Below are positions 32,658-40,614 of a stretch of 64,000 nt of DNA, piece by piece; position 1 is the stretch's first letter, and the number at the start of each line of letters is the position of its first letter. Source of the stretch: SZUA-547 sp963669315 (GTDB lineage: Bacteria > Pseudomonadota > Alphaproteobacteria > Rhodobacterales > Rhodobacteraceae); the NCBI GenBank assembly GCA_963669315.1, contig OY770021.1:1922001-1986000 (forward strand), read 5' to 3'. A model generated the notes under the pieces. The model saw only the letters and a program-made list of their open reading frames with translations. It was not told where the DNA came from and ran no database searches. The translations under genes were made by a program, and so were the position numbers.

Positions 32658-32930
32658 CTACGCCGTCACGTCGCCGGTCAGGTAGTGCCGCCTCGCCATG
32701 CGCTTGAACGCCTGCTCAGTGAAGTCCCGCGTCTTCACGGAACAGTCGGAAAGATGCAGCGCGACCCGGTAGTGGAGCGTCGGCTTCGCGACTATCCACA
32801 TGATCGCCGCCAGAGGCGCACCGATGATTGTCAGCGCCAGCGCGACGACGCTCGCCCGCAGGCACCGACTTTTGCGGCGCTCCTGACCCAGAACAAAATA
32901 CTGCTGAACGACCGGTTTCTTCCTGGTCAT
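32658..32930 (-). CDS. small basic membrane protein of unknown function
   Basis: A 90-residue protein with one hydrophobic segment at about residues 27-48 (ASVVALALTIIGAPLAAIMW) flanked by lysine- and arginine-rich stretches; it starts MTRKKPVVQQYFVLGQERRK. I do not recognise a family. The ATG at 32930 overlaps the stop of the upstream unknown gene (ATGA), which argues that both are real and coupled. Its stop is 127 bases downstream of the Gfo/Idh start, with nothing recognisable between. Confidence 0.55.
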   Translation of the reverse strand: MTRKKPVVQQYFVLGQERRKSRCLRASVVALALTIIGAPLAAIMWIVAKPTLHYRVALHLSDCSVKTRDFTEQAFKRMARRHYLTGDVTA

Positions 32931-33274
32931 GCCGTCACCTCCAATTTCGCAGGACATTCAACGCGCCGTGATGGCGACCCAGCCAGCGGTTTCTCGAAAA
33001 CCGCGCCCGACACGGCGTGAGCAAAGTGAACGACCTTGTTCTCTCCCAGCCGCGCCCGGCTTTCGGCGATGTTGACGAAGATGGCGCGACCGAGTTCAAG
33101 TTCGGAGGGATCGAGCACGCCTCGGGTGATGGCCTTGGCCTTCGCCGGATCGCGTTCGACGGCGACCAGACGGCAGGGGACGCCTCTCTCGGTGAACCTC
33201 GTCTGGATCGGCTCGACCATGGGGAGGTCCTCCAGCTTGTGAACAATCGCGCCTGTGGGGGTCCGCCTCGACAT
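32927..33274 (-). CDS. unknown protein, coupled to the small membrane protein
   Basis: A 115-residue soluble protein starting MSRRTPTGAIVHKLEDLPMV, with the charged central part VAVERDPAKAKAITRGVLDP and a conserved-looking FVNIAESRARLGENKVVHFA. I recognise no family. A good AAGGAG ribosome site lies eight bases before the ATG at 33274; the longer open frame to 33376 is therefore not used. The stop overlaps the next ATG by four bases. Codon use is GC-rich like the neighbours. Confidence 0.6.
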   Translation of the reverse strand: MSRRTPTGAIVHKLEDLPMVEPIQTRFTERGVPCRLVAVERDPAKAKAITRGVLDPSELELGRAIFVNIAESRARLGENKVVHFAHAVSGAVFEKPLAGSPSRRVECPAKLEVTA

Positions 33275-33510
33275 TTTCAGGGCTCCTTTCCGTACTTGTC
33301 CCATTGATGTGGAGATGGTCGCCGGCGTCGGCCCGCGCCCTTGAATTCGCGCCAATCCGTTGAGTCTGGGCGCCAATGTCGATGTAAGAGCTGCGAGTGA
33401 CGCAGATCGCAGGGCGGTGGAGCCATCACGCGCCCTGATAGAATGTATCGCGAGACTTCGTTGGGCGCGCCGGCTCGCCGCCTCTACGCTGCCGGTCAGG
33501 GAGGCGCGCC

Positions 33511-34182
33511 ATGACCTATACGCTCATTATCGGGGACAAGGCCTATTCCAGCTGGTCGCTGCGCGGCTGGCTGTTGTTCGACGCATTCGGCATTCCAGTC
33601 GGGGAGCGGCCGGTGCGGATGTTTTCGTCCGAACTGGATGCGTTTCGCGCCGATGTAGCACCGGCCCGCACTTTGCCGACATTGCTGATTGAGGAGGGCG
33701 GCGAGCGCACGCTGCTGTGGGATACGCTCGCCATCGCTGAAACGCTTGCGGAGCGCCATCCGGGGGCCGGGCATTGGCCGGAGGCGGAAGATGCGCGCGC
33801 GGCGGCTCGGTCTTTGGCGGCGGAGATGCATTCGGGCTTCGCCAATCTCAGAGAAGATCTGCCGATGAACACAAGGCGGTCCGGCGCGGGGCGGGTGTTG
33901 CGGCCGGAGGTTCGCGTTGAATTCGACCGGCTGACGGCGCTCTGGTCGTGGGCGCGCGAAAACTGGGGCGCCGAAACCGGCGGGCCGTACCTTTTCGGAA
34001 AATTCAGCGTCGCAGACGCGTCCTTTGCTCCGATCGCGTTTCGCGCCCGCACCTATGAGGTCGCATTGGATGTCGAGGGCGCGGCCTATGTGGCTGCGCT
34101 GCTGGCCAATCCAGCTGTCCAAAGGTGGGAGGCGGCGGCCGCAGCGGACGCTCGTTTGATCCAAATCTACGAGGATATGTAG
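33511..34182 (+). CDS. glutathione S-transferase family protein
   Basis: A 223-residue GST. The N-terminal thioredoxin-like domain begins YTLIIGDKAYSSWSLRGWLL, whose Ser-Ser-Trp-Ser is the usual active-site region of this subgroup, and reaches the cis-Pro in ARTLPTLLIEEGG and the ESxA-like WDTLAIAETLAE. The helical C-domain includes YLFGKFSVADASFAPIAFR. Substrate unknown. GGGAGGCGCGCC lies before the ATG. A structured terminator follows about 145 bases after the stop. Confidence 0.92.
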   Translation: MTYTLIIGDKAYSSWSLRGWLLFDAFGIPVGERPVRMFSSELDAFRADVAPARTLPTLLIEEGGERTLLWDTLAIAETLAERHPGAGHWPEAEDARAAARSLAAEMHSGFANLREDLPMNTRRSGAGRVLRPEVRVEFDRLTALWSWARENWGAETGGPYLFGKFSVADASFAPIAFRARTYEVALDVEGAAYVAALLANPAVQRWEAAAAADARLIQIYEDM

Positions 34183-34212
34183 GCGCCGGATCTAGGGGTA
34201 AGCCCAATTTCT

Positions 34213-34221
34213 TGTGGATAA
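34213..34221 (-). promoter_or_regulatory. perfect DnaA-type box
   Basis: TGTGGATAA is the exact complement of the DnaA consensus TTATCCACA. The wider 13-mer TTCTTGTGGATAA at 34209-34221 recurs at 34770-34782. A single box can occur by chance; two identical ones in one intergenic region is more notable. Confidence 0.5.
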
Positions 34222-34273
34222 CTGCAATCTCGCCACGAAATACAGTTGACGGAGTCATGGCTGCGCGCTTACT

Positions 34274-34357
34274 CTGATCAGGCAGGTGCACAGACGCGGA
34301 AATTAGTACCTCTGACACTGATCAGTAGGCCCGGCGCGTAGTTTGCCGGGCCTTTTC
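34274..34357 (+). ncRNA. candidate structured small RNA
   Basis: Two copies of CTGATCAG (34274-34281 and 34318-34325) can pair, enclosing AGGT/ACCT (34284-34287 with 34308-34311), and a strong terminator hairpin follows directly. A possible promoter, TTGACG at 34246 and TACTCT at 34270, would start transcription near 34282, which would cut the outer stem; so either the promoter is elsewhere or the CTGATCAG copies are operators. No known RNA family is recognised. It could instead be the 3' UTR of the GST gene. Confidence 0.35.
34327..34357 (+). terminator. rho-independent terminator
   Basis: AGGCCCGGC pairs with GCCGGGCCT over nine bases around a nine-base loop, followed by TTT. It ends either the GST transcript or the candidate small RNA. 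Confidence 0.8.
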
Positions 34358-34523
34358 CCATTTCCAGAAAACTAAATCTTCACGATCAATCGTTGGGTGC
34401 GCGCAGCATGGAAAGCGGCGCAAGGCATCACGCTTTGCGATCGGATCTCAGCTATTTCTTGAAGTATTGGCATAATAATGGGAGGCGCCAGGCGCTCAGA
34501 CGCGGAAGTCCTAGCACCACACT

Positions 34524-34721
34524 CCGAAGAGTGCTCTGACACCTCCCAGAACCAATCCGCCCGAAGACGTCTAGGTTCAAGAACCAAGCGATCCGAAGAC
34601 CTCCTGATCCCAAGGCCTGTCTGTCCGAAGACTTCCTGACCTCCGGAACCGATCCACCCGAAGGCTTCCCGATCCCTAGAACCGCAGAACCGAAGCCCCG
34701 CTGTTCATAAGAATTACTATG
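34524..34721. repeat. degenerate tandem repeat of about 32 bp
   Basis: Units begin with CCGAAG at 34524, 34561, 34593, 34625, 34658 and 34690, spaced 37, 32, 32, 33 and 32 bases. The shared pattern is CCGAAGAC, TCCTGA about nine bases in, and GAACC about 20 bases in (clear in the first, second, fourth and fifth units). Thirty-two is not a multiple of three, so it is unlikely to be coding. Units are too divergent for CRISPR. Confidence 0.6.
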
Positions 34722-34773
34722 CGGTCGCAGACTCGCCTCGGCAATATGTAAAATATGTGTCGCAAAAGATTCT

Positions 34774-34782
34774 TGTGGATAA
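34774..34782 (-). promoter_or_regulatory. second perfect DnaA-type box
   Basis: TGTGGATAA again, inside the same 13-mer as the first box. A weaker TGTGGACAG follows at 34797, and the sequence just before it (34741-34770) is AT-richer than its surroundings. Confidence 0.5.
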
Positions 34783-34898
34783 GCCGGGGTGGAGTCTGTG
34801 GACAGTGTGTGACTTTTCTGATCGAGGCTTGTTGCAGCGCCGAAATGGCCGGTAAAAGGCGCGATTCTAGACTGTCAACGCGCCGAATCTCCGAATCA

Positions 34899-36338
34899 TC
34901 AGCCCGATGAGTCGCTGTCTTCAGTCACCAAAACCGCGCCCGGATTCATGATTCCCACCGGGTCAAGCGCCCGCTTGATCGCACGCATCGCCGCCAGCTT
35001 CCCCGGATCGCCGTATCGGAGCAGATCACCGGTTTTCAGCCGGCCGACGCCGTGTTCGGCGCTGAAGGAACCGTCATGACCGGCGACGATGTCGTGGACG
35101 GCGCGCGTTACGGCCGGAGCGATGGCGACGTAATCCTCCCGCACCCGCCCTTTCGCAGGAAACAGGTTGTAGTGAAGGTTGCCGTCACCGACATGGCCGA
35201 AGCAGTTGATCCGGATGCTTGGGTCCACCCCGGCCACCGCCGCATTGGCGGCCTCGATGAAATCGGAGATGCGGCTGACGGAAACCGATATGTCGTGGCT
35301 CGCCACCGCGCCAACCTTTCGGTTGGCCTCGGGCGTATCCTCGCGCACCCGCCAGAACATCGCGCGCTGCGCCTCGTTCTGCGCGATGGCGGCGTCGGAG
35401 ATCAGTTCGGCCTCGAACGCCTCACCCAGCGCTTCCTCCAGCGCATCGTTTATTCCCGAGCGCCCGCCGGCTTCGATCAGCACACTCCAATCCTCCGCGC
35501 CCACAGGCGGTTTGGCGTCGGGCACATGCTCGGCCAGGAACTCCATGCCGGTGGCGGACATCAGTTCAAAGGCGGAAACGGTTTCTCCTAACCGGTCGCG
35601 GACAAAACGCAGTAGGTCGACGGCGGCCGCGGGCGAGGGGACGGCGCAAAAAGCGGCGGCGACCTCCACCGGGCGCGGGAACAGCTTCAGCGCGGCGGCG
35701 GTGATGATCCCAAGCGTGCCTTCCGAGCCGATCAGGAGGTGGCGCAGATCATAGCCGGTGTTGTCCTTCCGAAGCGTCCTCAGCCCCCGCAGGATGGCGC
35801 CGTCGGGCAGCACCGCCTCCACCCCCAGACAGAGATCGCGGGCGTTGCCATAGCGCAGCACCTGCGTGCCGCCAGCGTTCGTGGCCAGGTTCCCGCCGAT
35901 CTGGCAGGTTCCCTCCGCCGCGAGGCTGAGAGGGAACAGCATTCCCGCTTCCTCGGCCGCGTCCTGAATTTGCGACAGCGTCGCCCCGGCCTCCACGATG
36001 ATCGCGCCGTCGGCCGGATCGACATTACGGATCGCGTTCATGCGTTCCAGCGACAACAGAACAGGAGTGGGCCCCTGATGCTTCACCTGACCGCCGACTA
36101 GCCCGGTGCCACCGCCATAGGGGATGATTCCGACGCGCGCGGCGGCGCAGAGGCGCACGACCTCCGCCACCTGATCGACACTTGACGGACGCAGGATCGC
36201 GGCGGCTCGGCCGGTCCAGCGGCGGCGCGGTTCTTCAAAATATGTTGGAGACTCCGCAGGGTCGCGTACGCCGCCTGGGCCCGCCGCTTGTGAGAGGGCG
36301 GCGATCAGTTCCGGCGTGGGTTCATTCAACAAGGTCAT
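34899..36338 (-). CDS. FAD-linked oxidase of the GlcD / D-2-hydroxyglutarate dehydrogenase type
   Basis: A 479-residue FAD-dependent 2-hydroxyacid dehydrogenase. The PP-loop FAD motif is PYGGGTGLVGGQV, with the central GTCQIGGNLATNAGGTQVLR and DLRHLLIGSEGTLGIITAAA. The C-terminal cap domain has the metal/substrate motif NCFGHVGDGNLHYNLFP and FSAEHGVGRLK. This fits D-lactate, glycolate or D-2-hydroxyglutarate dehydrogenases; with no glcE or glcF adjacent, a stand-alone D2HGDH-like enzyme is likelier. The ATG at 36338 begins the family N-terminus. Confidence 0.9.
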   Translation of the reverse strand: MTLLNEPTPELIAALSQAAGPGGVRDPAESPTYFEEPRRRWTGRAAAILRPSSVDQVAEVVRLCAAARVGIIPYGGGTGLVGGQVKHQGPTPVLLSLERMNAIRNVDPADGAIIVEAGATLSQIQDAAEEAGMLFPLSLAAEGTCQIGGNLATNAGGTQVLRYGNARDLCLGVEAVLPDGAILRGLRTLRKDNTGYDLRHLLIGSEGTLGIITAAALKLFPRPVEVAAAFCAVPSPAAAVDLLRFVRDRLGETVSAFELMSATGMEFLAEHVPDAKPPVGAEDWSVLIEAGGRSGINDALEEALGEAFEAELISDAAIAQNEAQRAMFWRVREDTPEANRKVGAVASHDISVSVSRISDFIEAANAAVAGVDPSIRINCFGHVGDGNLHYNLFPAKGRVREDYVAIAPAVTRAVHDIVAGHDGSFSAEHGVGRLKTGDLLRYGDPGKLAAMRAIKRALDPVGIMNPGAVLVTEDSDSSG

Positions 36339-36369
36339 GGCGCGAGGATAGGACGCGCGCACAACGGCG

Positions 36370-37368
36370 TCATGCGTCGATTTCGTTTCGCGGCGCGGCG
36401 GCGCGAGCCAACCGGTCAGCGATGGCGAGGCCCAGTCCGGTCCGTGGGATCGGCGCGACGGCTATCCGGGCGCAGCCTGACCCGTCAAGTTCGCGCAGAT
36501 AGGCGAAGAGGTTGGCCGCCGCCTCCCGCAGATCACCGCTTGGGGAAAGGTTGAGCGCAGGGCTGGAGACGCCAACCGGGCCGGCACCAAAGCCGAGCCA
36601 CGCTTCTCCCGCCTCCGGGCGCTCCGCCTCCAGTCGCAGAGCGGCCTCCGGCGCATAGTGGCTGAGAAGCTGACCTGGGGCGGAGGGTTTGGCGGCGTCC
36701 AGCGCTCCTCCAGAGATCCTCACGCCCAGCGCCTCTTCCAGCGCTTCGACCGCCTGCCCGCCGGGGCGCAGCAGAACGGGCCGATCGCCCTTCCAACCGA
36801 GAATGGTCGACTCGACGCCGACATCGCAGGGGCCGGCGTCGAGAACGGCGGCGATCCTGTCGCCCAGCCCCTCGATCACATGGGCGGCGGTGGTGGGGCT
36901 CAGTTTGCCGGACGGGTTGGCGGAGGGGGCCGCGACCGGGCCGCCAAACGCCTCCAGCAGGGCGTGGGCAATCGGGTGGGCCGGAACCCGGATCGCAACG
37001 GTTCCAAGCCCGGCGGTCACGAGATCCGAGAGGCCCGACCCCGGGCGCAACGGCAGGACCAGCGTCAGCGGGCCGGGCCAGAACGCGTCCGCAAGACGCC
37101 TCGCCTGATGCGAAATCTCCGCCAGACCCTCCGCTGCTGTCAGATTCGCGACATGAACGATCAGCGGGTTGAAATGCGGCCGTCCCTTGGCCTCGAAGAT
37201 CGCAGCCACCGCGCGTCCGTTGCGGGCATCGGCGCCGAGGCCATAGACCGTCTCCGTCGGGAAGGCGACCAGACGCCCGCTTCGCAAATGCGCAGCCGCG
37301 CTCGCGACGCCAGTTGCGTCGGGCGAGAGGGTTTGAGGCTGGGCGTCCACCATCTTCCGTCTGCGCAT
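36370..37368 (-). CDS. L-threonylcarbamoyladenylate synthase (Sua5/YrdC family)
   Basis: Sua5-type enzymes make threonylcarbamoyl-AMP for tRNA t6A37 modification. The N-terminal YrdC domain has FPTETVYGLGADARNGRAVA, KGRPHFNPLIVHV and PVAAPSANPSGKLSPTTA. From about residue 200 (VLLRPGG, then SHYAPEAALRLEA) the Sua5 C-terminal domain follows, so this is the long form of about 332 residues. ATG 37368 and 37353 are both possible. It is divergent from the acyl-CoA dehydrogenase and 31 bases from the FAD oxidase start, probably cotranscribed with it. Confidence 0.93.
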   Translation of the reverse strand: MRRRKMVDAQPQTLSPDATGVASAAAHLRSGRLVAFPTETVYGLGADARNGRAVAAIFEAKGRPHFNPLIVHVANLTAAEGLAEISHQARRLADAFWPGPLTLVLPLRPGSGLSDLVTAGLGTVAIRVPAHPIAHALLEAFGGPVAAPSANPSGKLSPTTAAHVIEGLGDRIAAVLDAGPCDVGVESTILGWKGDRPVLLRPGGQAVEALEEALGVRISGGALDAAKPSAPGQLLSHYAPEAALRLEAERPEAGEAWLGFGAGPVGVSSPALNLSPSGDLREAAANLFAYLRELDGSGCARIAVAPIPRTGLGLAIADRLARAAAPRNEIDA

Positions 37369-37483
37369 CGCGCGCGGACCGCGCGTCCCGTCTTGCGGCC
37401 CTCAAGGGCCAAGGTTAGCGTGCGCCTCACCTATCCGCCGCGCTGGGCAAGGTAAAGCGCGGTCGGCCGTTCGGAGAACCGCA

Positions 37484-39205
37484 TTGACCTATCGCGCGCC
37501 CCTGCAGGACATCGCCTTCACCCTCGATCATATGGTCGGCGCGGGGCGACTGGCTGAGACCGAACTTTTCGCCGAAGCGACCGGCGAACTGCGGGACGCG
37601 ATGCTGGAGGGCGCCGGACGCATTTGCGAGGAAAGCTGGGCTCCGCTCAATCACTCCGGCGACCTCGAACGTTCGCGGCTGGAAAATGACGTCGTTCACA
37701 CGCCGGGCGGGTTCCGGGATGCATTTCGAACCTACGCGGAAGGCGGGTTCATCGGCATGATGGCCGATCCGGAACATGGTGGGCTGGGCCTGCCGCTGTC
37801 CTTCGCCTCTCCGGTCAATGAGATGACCGCCAGCGCCAATCTCGCCCTGTCGCTGGCCCCTCTGCTGACGCAGGGCCAGATCGAGGCGCTGGAGGGGTGC
37901 GCTTCAGATGAAATCAAGGCGTTCTACATCCCCAGGCTCGCCTCGGGCGAATGGCTGGGGACGATGAACCTGACAGAGGCGGCGGCGGGCAGCGATCTGG
38001 CGGCGATCCGCGCGAAGGCGGAGCCGAATGGCGACGGGACCTACGCCATCACCGGGCAGAAGATCTTCATCACCTGGGGCGACCACGATCTGGCCGAGAA
38101 TATCTCTCATCTGGTGCTGGCGCGGATTCCCGGTGGATCGGAGGGGGTGAAGGGCCTCTCGGTCTTTGTGGCTCCGAAATATATCCCCGACGCCGACGGT
38201 CGACCCGGAGAGAAGAATGCCATCACCACCGTCAGCCTTGAGCACAAGCTGGGCCTGCACGCCTCGCCCACGGCGGTTCTGGACTACCAGGGCGCGACGG
38301 GTTGGCTGGTCGGAGAGGAGCATGGCGGGATTCAGGTCATGTTCCGGATGATGAACAACGCCCGTCTCGGCGTGGGGCTTGAGGGCGTCGCGGCTGCGGA
38401 GCTAGCGTATCAGAAGGCACTCGCCTACGCGCTTGAGCGCAAGCAAGGCGCGTCGCCGGTTGAGGATGGAACCGGCGCGATCGTCGATCATGCTGACGTG
38501 CGCCGAATGCTGCTGACGCAGCGTGCTTTGGCCGTCACCTCGCGCGCCATCGCCTATGACTGCGCCTATAGTCTCGACATGGCGCGCGCGACGGAGGGCG
38601 AAGAGGCGGCGCGCTGGGCCGCCCGCGGCGCGCTCTTGACGCCCATCGCAAAGGCGTTCGGCACCGATGCGGGAATCGAGGCGGCGGATCTGGGCGTCCA
38701 GATCCATGGCGGCATGGGCTATGTGGAGGAGACCGGCGCCGCGCAGATCCTGCGCGACGTGCGGGTGACCTCGATCTACGAAGGGACCAACGGCGTTCAG
38801 GCGATGGATCTTGTGGGCCGGAAGCTCGCCGATGGCGGCGCGGCGGCGCAGGCGCTTCTTGGGGAGGTTTCAGCGACGGCTTCGCAAGCGCGGGAGGGCG
38901 GCCATGCCGATCTGGCGGCGGCGCTGGAAACCAACCGCGCCTTCGTCTCGACGGCGACCGCGGCGCTGGCCGAGGCGGATCCGAATGCGCGCAACGCCGG
39001 TGCGGCGCATTACCTGCGCGCCTTCGCGCTGACGCTGGGCGGGCATTACCTGATGCGAGGCGCGCTGGCGGATGAAAGCTGGACCCCGTTGGCGCGGTTC
39101 CACCTGCAGCGACTGGCGATACGGGCGCAAAGCGAGGCGCAGGCGGCGATGCTGGGCGCGGACGACCTCTATGCGTTGGACGCCGAAGCGATGGCGTCCC
39201 GCTGA
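37484..39205 (+). CDS. acyl-CoA dehydrogenase
   Basis: A 573-residue acyl-CoA dehydrogenase of the long form with a C-terminal extension, catalysing FAD-dependent alpha,beta-dehydrogenation of acyl-CoA. Motifs: MNLTEAAAGSDLAAIRAKAE, GQKIFITWGDHDL, VQIHGGMGYVEETGAAQILR and the catalytic Glu in SIYEGTNGVQAMDLVGRKL. The start is TTG at 37484 (MTYRAPLQDIAFTLDHMV), after CGGAGAA. Its TGA overlaps the ATG of the metallo-hydrolase gene by one base. Chain-length preference cannot be told. Confidence 0.93.
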   Translation: MTYRAPLQDIAFTLDHMVGAGRLAETELFAEATGELRDAMLEGAGRICEESWAPLNHSGDLERSRLENDVVHTPGGFRDAFRTYAEGGFIGMMADPEHGGLGLPLSFASPVNEMTASANLALSLAPLLTQGQIEALEGCASDEIKAFYIPRLASGEWLGTMNLTEAAAGSDLAAIRAKAEPNGDGTYAITGQKIFITWGDHDLAENISHLVLARIPGGSEGVKGLSVFVAPKYIPDADGRPGEKNAITTVSLEHKLGLHASPTAVLDYQGATGWLVGEEHGGIQVMFRMMNNARLGVGLEGVAAAELAYQKALAYALERKQGASPVEDGTGAIVDHADVRRMLLTQRALAVTSRAIAYDCAYSLDMARATEGEEAARWAARGALLTPIAKAFGTDAGIEAADLGVQIHGGMGYVEETGAAQILRDVRVTSIYEGTNGVQAMDLVGRKLADGGAAAQALLGEVSATASQAREGGHADLAAALETNRAFVSTATAALAEADPNARNAGAAHYLRAFALTLGGHYLMRGALADESWTPLARFHLQRLAIRAQSEAQAAMLGADDLYALDAEAMASR

Positions 39206-40257
39206 TGGAGTTTCCTGCCGACCGGTCTGACAGCGGCGATATTCGCCGCCCCTTCAACCCGCCGGAACCGGGAGCAGCGGTTGAGGTGGCCGACGGCGTA
39301 CTCTGGATGCGCGCTCCGCTTCCCATGGCGCTCGATCACGTCAATCTCTATGCGTTGGAGGATGGGGACGGCTGGACGCTGATCGACAGCGGCATCAACC
39401 ATCCGCGCTGCCGTGCGGCTCTTGACGCGCTGCTGGCGGGGCCGTTGGCGGGCCGCCCGCTGAAGCGCCTGATCGTCACCCATCACCATCCGGACCACAT
39501 TGGCCTCGCCGGCTGGCTGATGGCGAAGACAGGCTGCGCGCTTTGGACCACGCGGACCGCATGGCTGTTCGCGCGGATGCTGCATCTGGATCATCAGGAT
39601 CGGCCGACGGCGGAGCAGGTGGCGTTTCGCCGGGGCTGCGGGTTTTCCGGTGCGGAGATCGAGGCTTACGCCAGTTCGACGCCGTTCAACTTTTCGCGTT
39701 CGGTTCATCCGATGCCGCTGGGGTTCCGGCGGATCGTAGAGGATGAAGTGATCGAGATCGGCGGCCGGCGCTGGCGGGTGATGCTCGGCCATGGCCATGC
39801 GCCGGATCACGCCACTCTCTATTGCCTTGATGCGCCGATCTGGCTGACCGGGGACCAGATCATCCCGGGCATATCCTCGAATATCGGGGTGTATCCGACC
39901 GAGCCGGCGGCCGACCCGCTGGCCGACTGGCTGCAAAGCTGCGCGGCGCTGAAAGCCCATGCGCGCGACGATATTCTCGCCTTGCCGGGCCACAAGGAGC
40001 CGTTCACCGGCGTCCCGTTCCGGCTGGATCAGCTGATCGACAACCATCTGGGGGCGCTCGACCGGCTCAGGGCGCATCTGGCCGAACCGCGCAGCGCCGT
40101 CGAATGCCTGAAGACGCTGTTCAAGCGGGATGTGCGCGCGGATGAATTCGGCCTCGCGGCGGCGGAGGCGATCGCCCATCTCAACTATCTGCGCGCGCGG
40201 GGCGAGGCGTCGCGCGAGACGGATGAGGGCGGCGTCTGGCGGTGGAAACAAGTTTAG
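39205..40257 (+). CDS. metallo-beta-lactamase-fold hydrolase
   Basis: A 350-residue MBL-fold enzyme. The zinc motif is VTHHHPDHIGLAGW (HxHxDH pattern), with LIDSGINHPRCRAAL before it, and MLGHGHAPDHATLY and LTGDQIIPGIS as later metal ligands. A C-terminal helical domain follows (LDQLIDNHLGALDRL, VCAD-type). Related enzymes hydrolyse thioesters or lactones. It is translationally coupled to acyl-CoA dehydrogenase (TGATG), so an acyl-CoA or lactone substrate is a reasonable inference. Confidence 0.9.
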   Translation: MEFPADRSDSGDIRRPFNPPEPGAAVEVADGVLWMRAPLPMALDHVNLYALEDGDGWTLIDSGINHPRCRAALDALLAGPLAGRPLKRLIVTHHHPDHIGLAGWLMAKTGCALWTTRTAWLFARMLHLDHQDRPTAEQVAFRRGCGFSGAEIEAYASSTPFNFSRSVHPMPLGFRRIVEDEVIEIGGRRWRVMLGHGHAPDHATLYCLDAPIWLTGDQIIPGISSNIGVYPTEPAADPLADWLQSCAALKAHARDDILALPGHKEPFTGVPFRLDQLIDNHLGALDRLRAHLAEPRSAVECLKTLFKRDVRADEFGLAAAEAIAHLNYLRARGEASRETDEGGVWRWKQV

Positions 40258-40410
40258 GCGAATCTCTAACCCGTCGTGCTTGTGCCGCGAAACTCTTTAA
40301 CTTTCATAGAGTTGGTGCGCAATCGCCCTGGGGCATTCAGTGTGTTTCAACTCCCGCGCAAGATCATTATAGTGCCCAGCGACACTACAACCCGCCGAAG
40401 GACTGAAAAG

Positions 40411-40545
40411 ATGGCCGAGCACGTTCCCGGGACGATGGACATCACCGAACAGAAGAAGACCTTTCACGGCTTCGTGGTTTGGACGATGCGCACGGTATAT
40501 ATCTGCATCGCCATCCTGATCTTCCTGGCGCTGTTCGTCGCCTGA
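40411..40545 (+). CDS. aa3-type cytochrome c oxidase subunit IV
   Basis: A 44-residue protein: a polar start MAEHVPGTMDITEQKKTF followed by one transmembrane helix (WTMRTVYICIAILIFLALFV). It matches the small subunit IV of Rhodobacter/Paracoccus aa3 oxidase, which contacts the core subunits but is not required for activity. The ATG at 40411 follows GGACTGAAAAG. The catalytic oxidase genes are not in the window. It is a lineage-typical alphaproteobacterial marker. Confidence 0.9.
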   Translation: MAEHVPGTMDITEQKKTFHGFVVWTMRTVYICIAILIFLALFVA

Positions 40546-40614
40546 TCGCATTTGCGGCGGCGCCGAAGTTTAAGCGGCGGCGGGCGAAGACATCGGCAAG
40601 GCGATGGAGTGACC

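Larger units (their letters stand above)
34183..34898. other. 716-base non-coding region with DnaA-type boxes and repeats
   Basis: No credible gene lies here; the only open frame of note (34372-34587, minus) resembles nothing. It holds two identical TTCTTGTGGATAA segments, a hairpin-rich stretch with a terminator (34274-34357), a degenerate tandem repeat (34524-34721) and a locally AT-richer part at 34735-34775. The individual elements are listed separately. Confidence 0.8.

Noticed and set aside
34372..34587. 71-codon minus-strand ORF in the non-coding region
   Set aside because: No ribosome site and no family resemblance; it overlaps the repeat array, whose 32-base period does not respect codons.
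34524..34721. CRISPR array
   Set aside because: Units vary across their whole length, there are no conserved repeats with distinct spacers, and no cas genes are present.
34183..34898. Chromosomal replication origin
   Set aside because: Only two perfect boxes and no dnaA, hemE, parAB or gidAB genes nearby. Kept as a DnaA-box finding, not an origin call.
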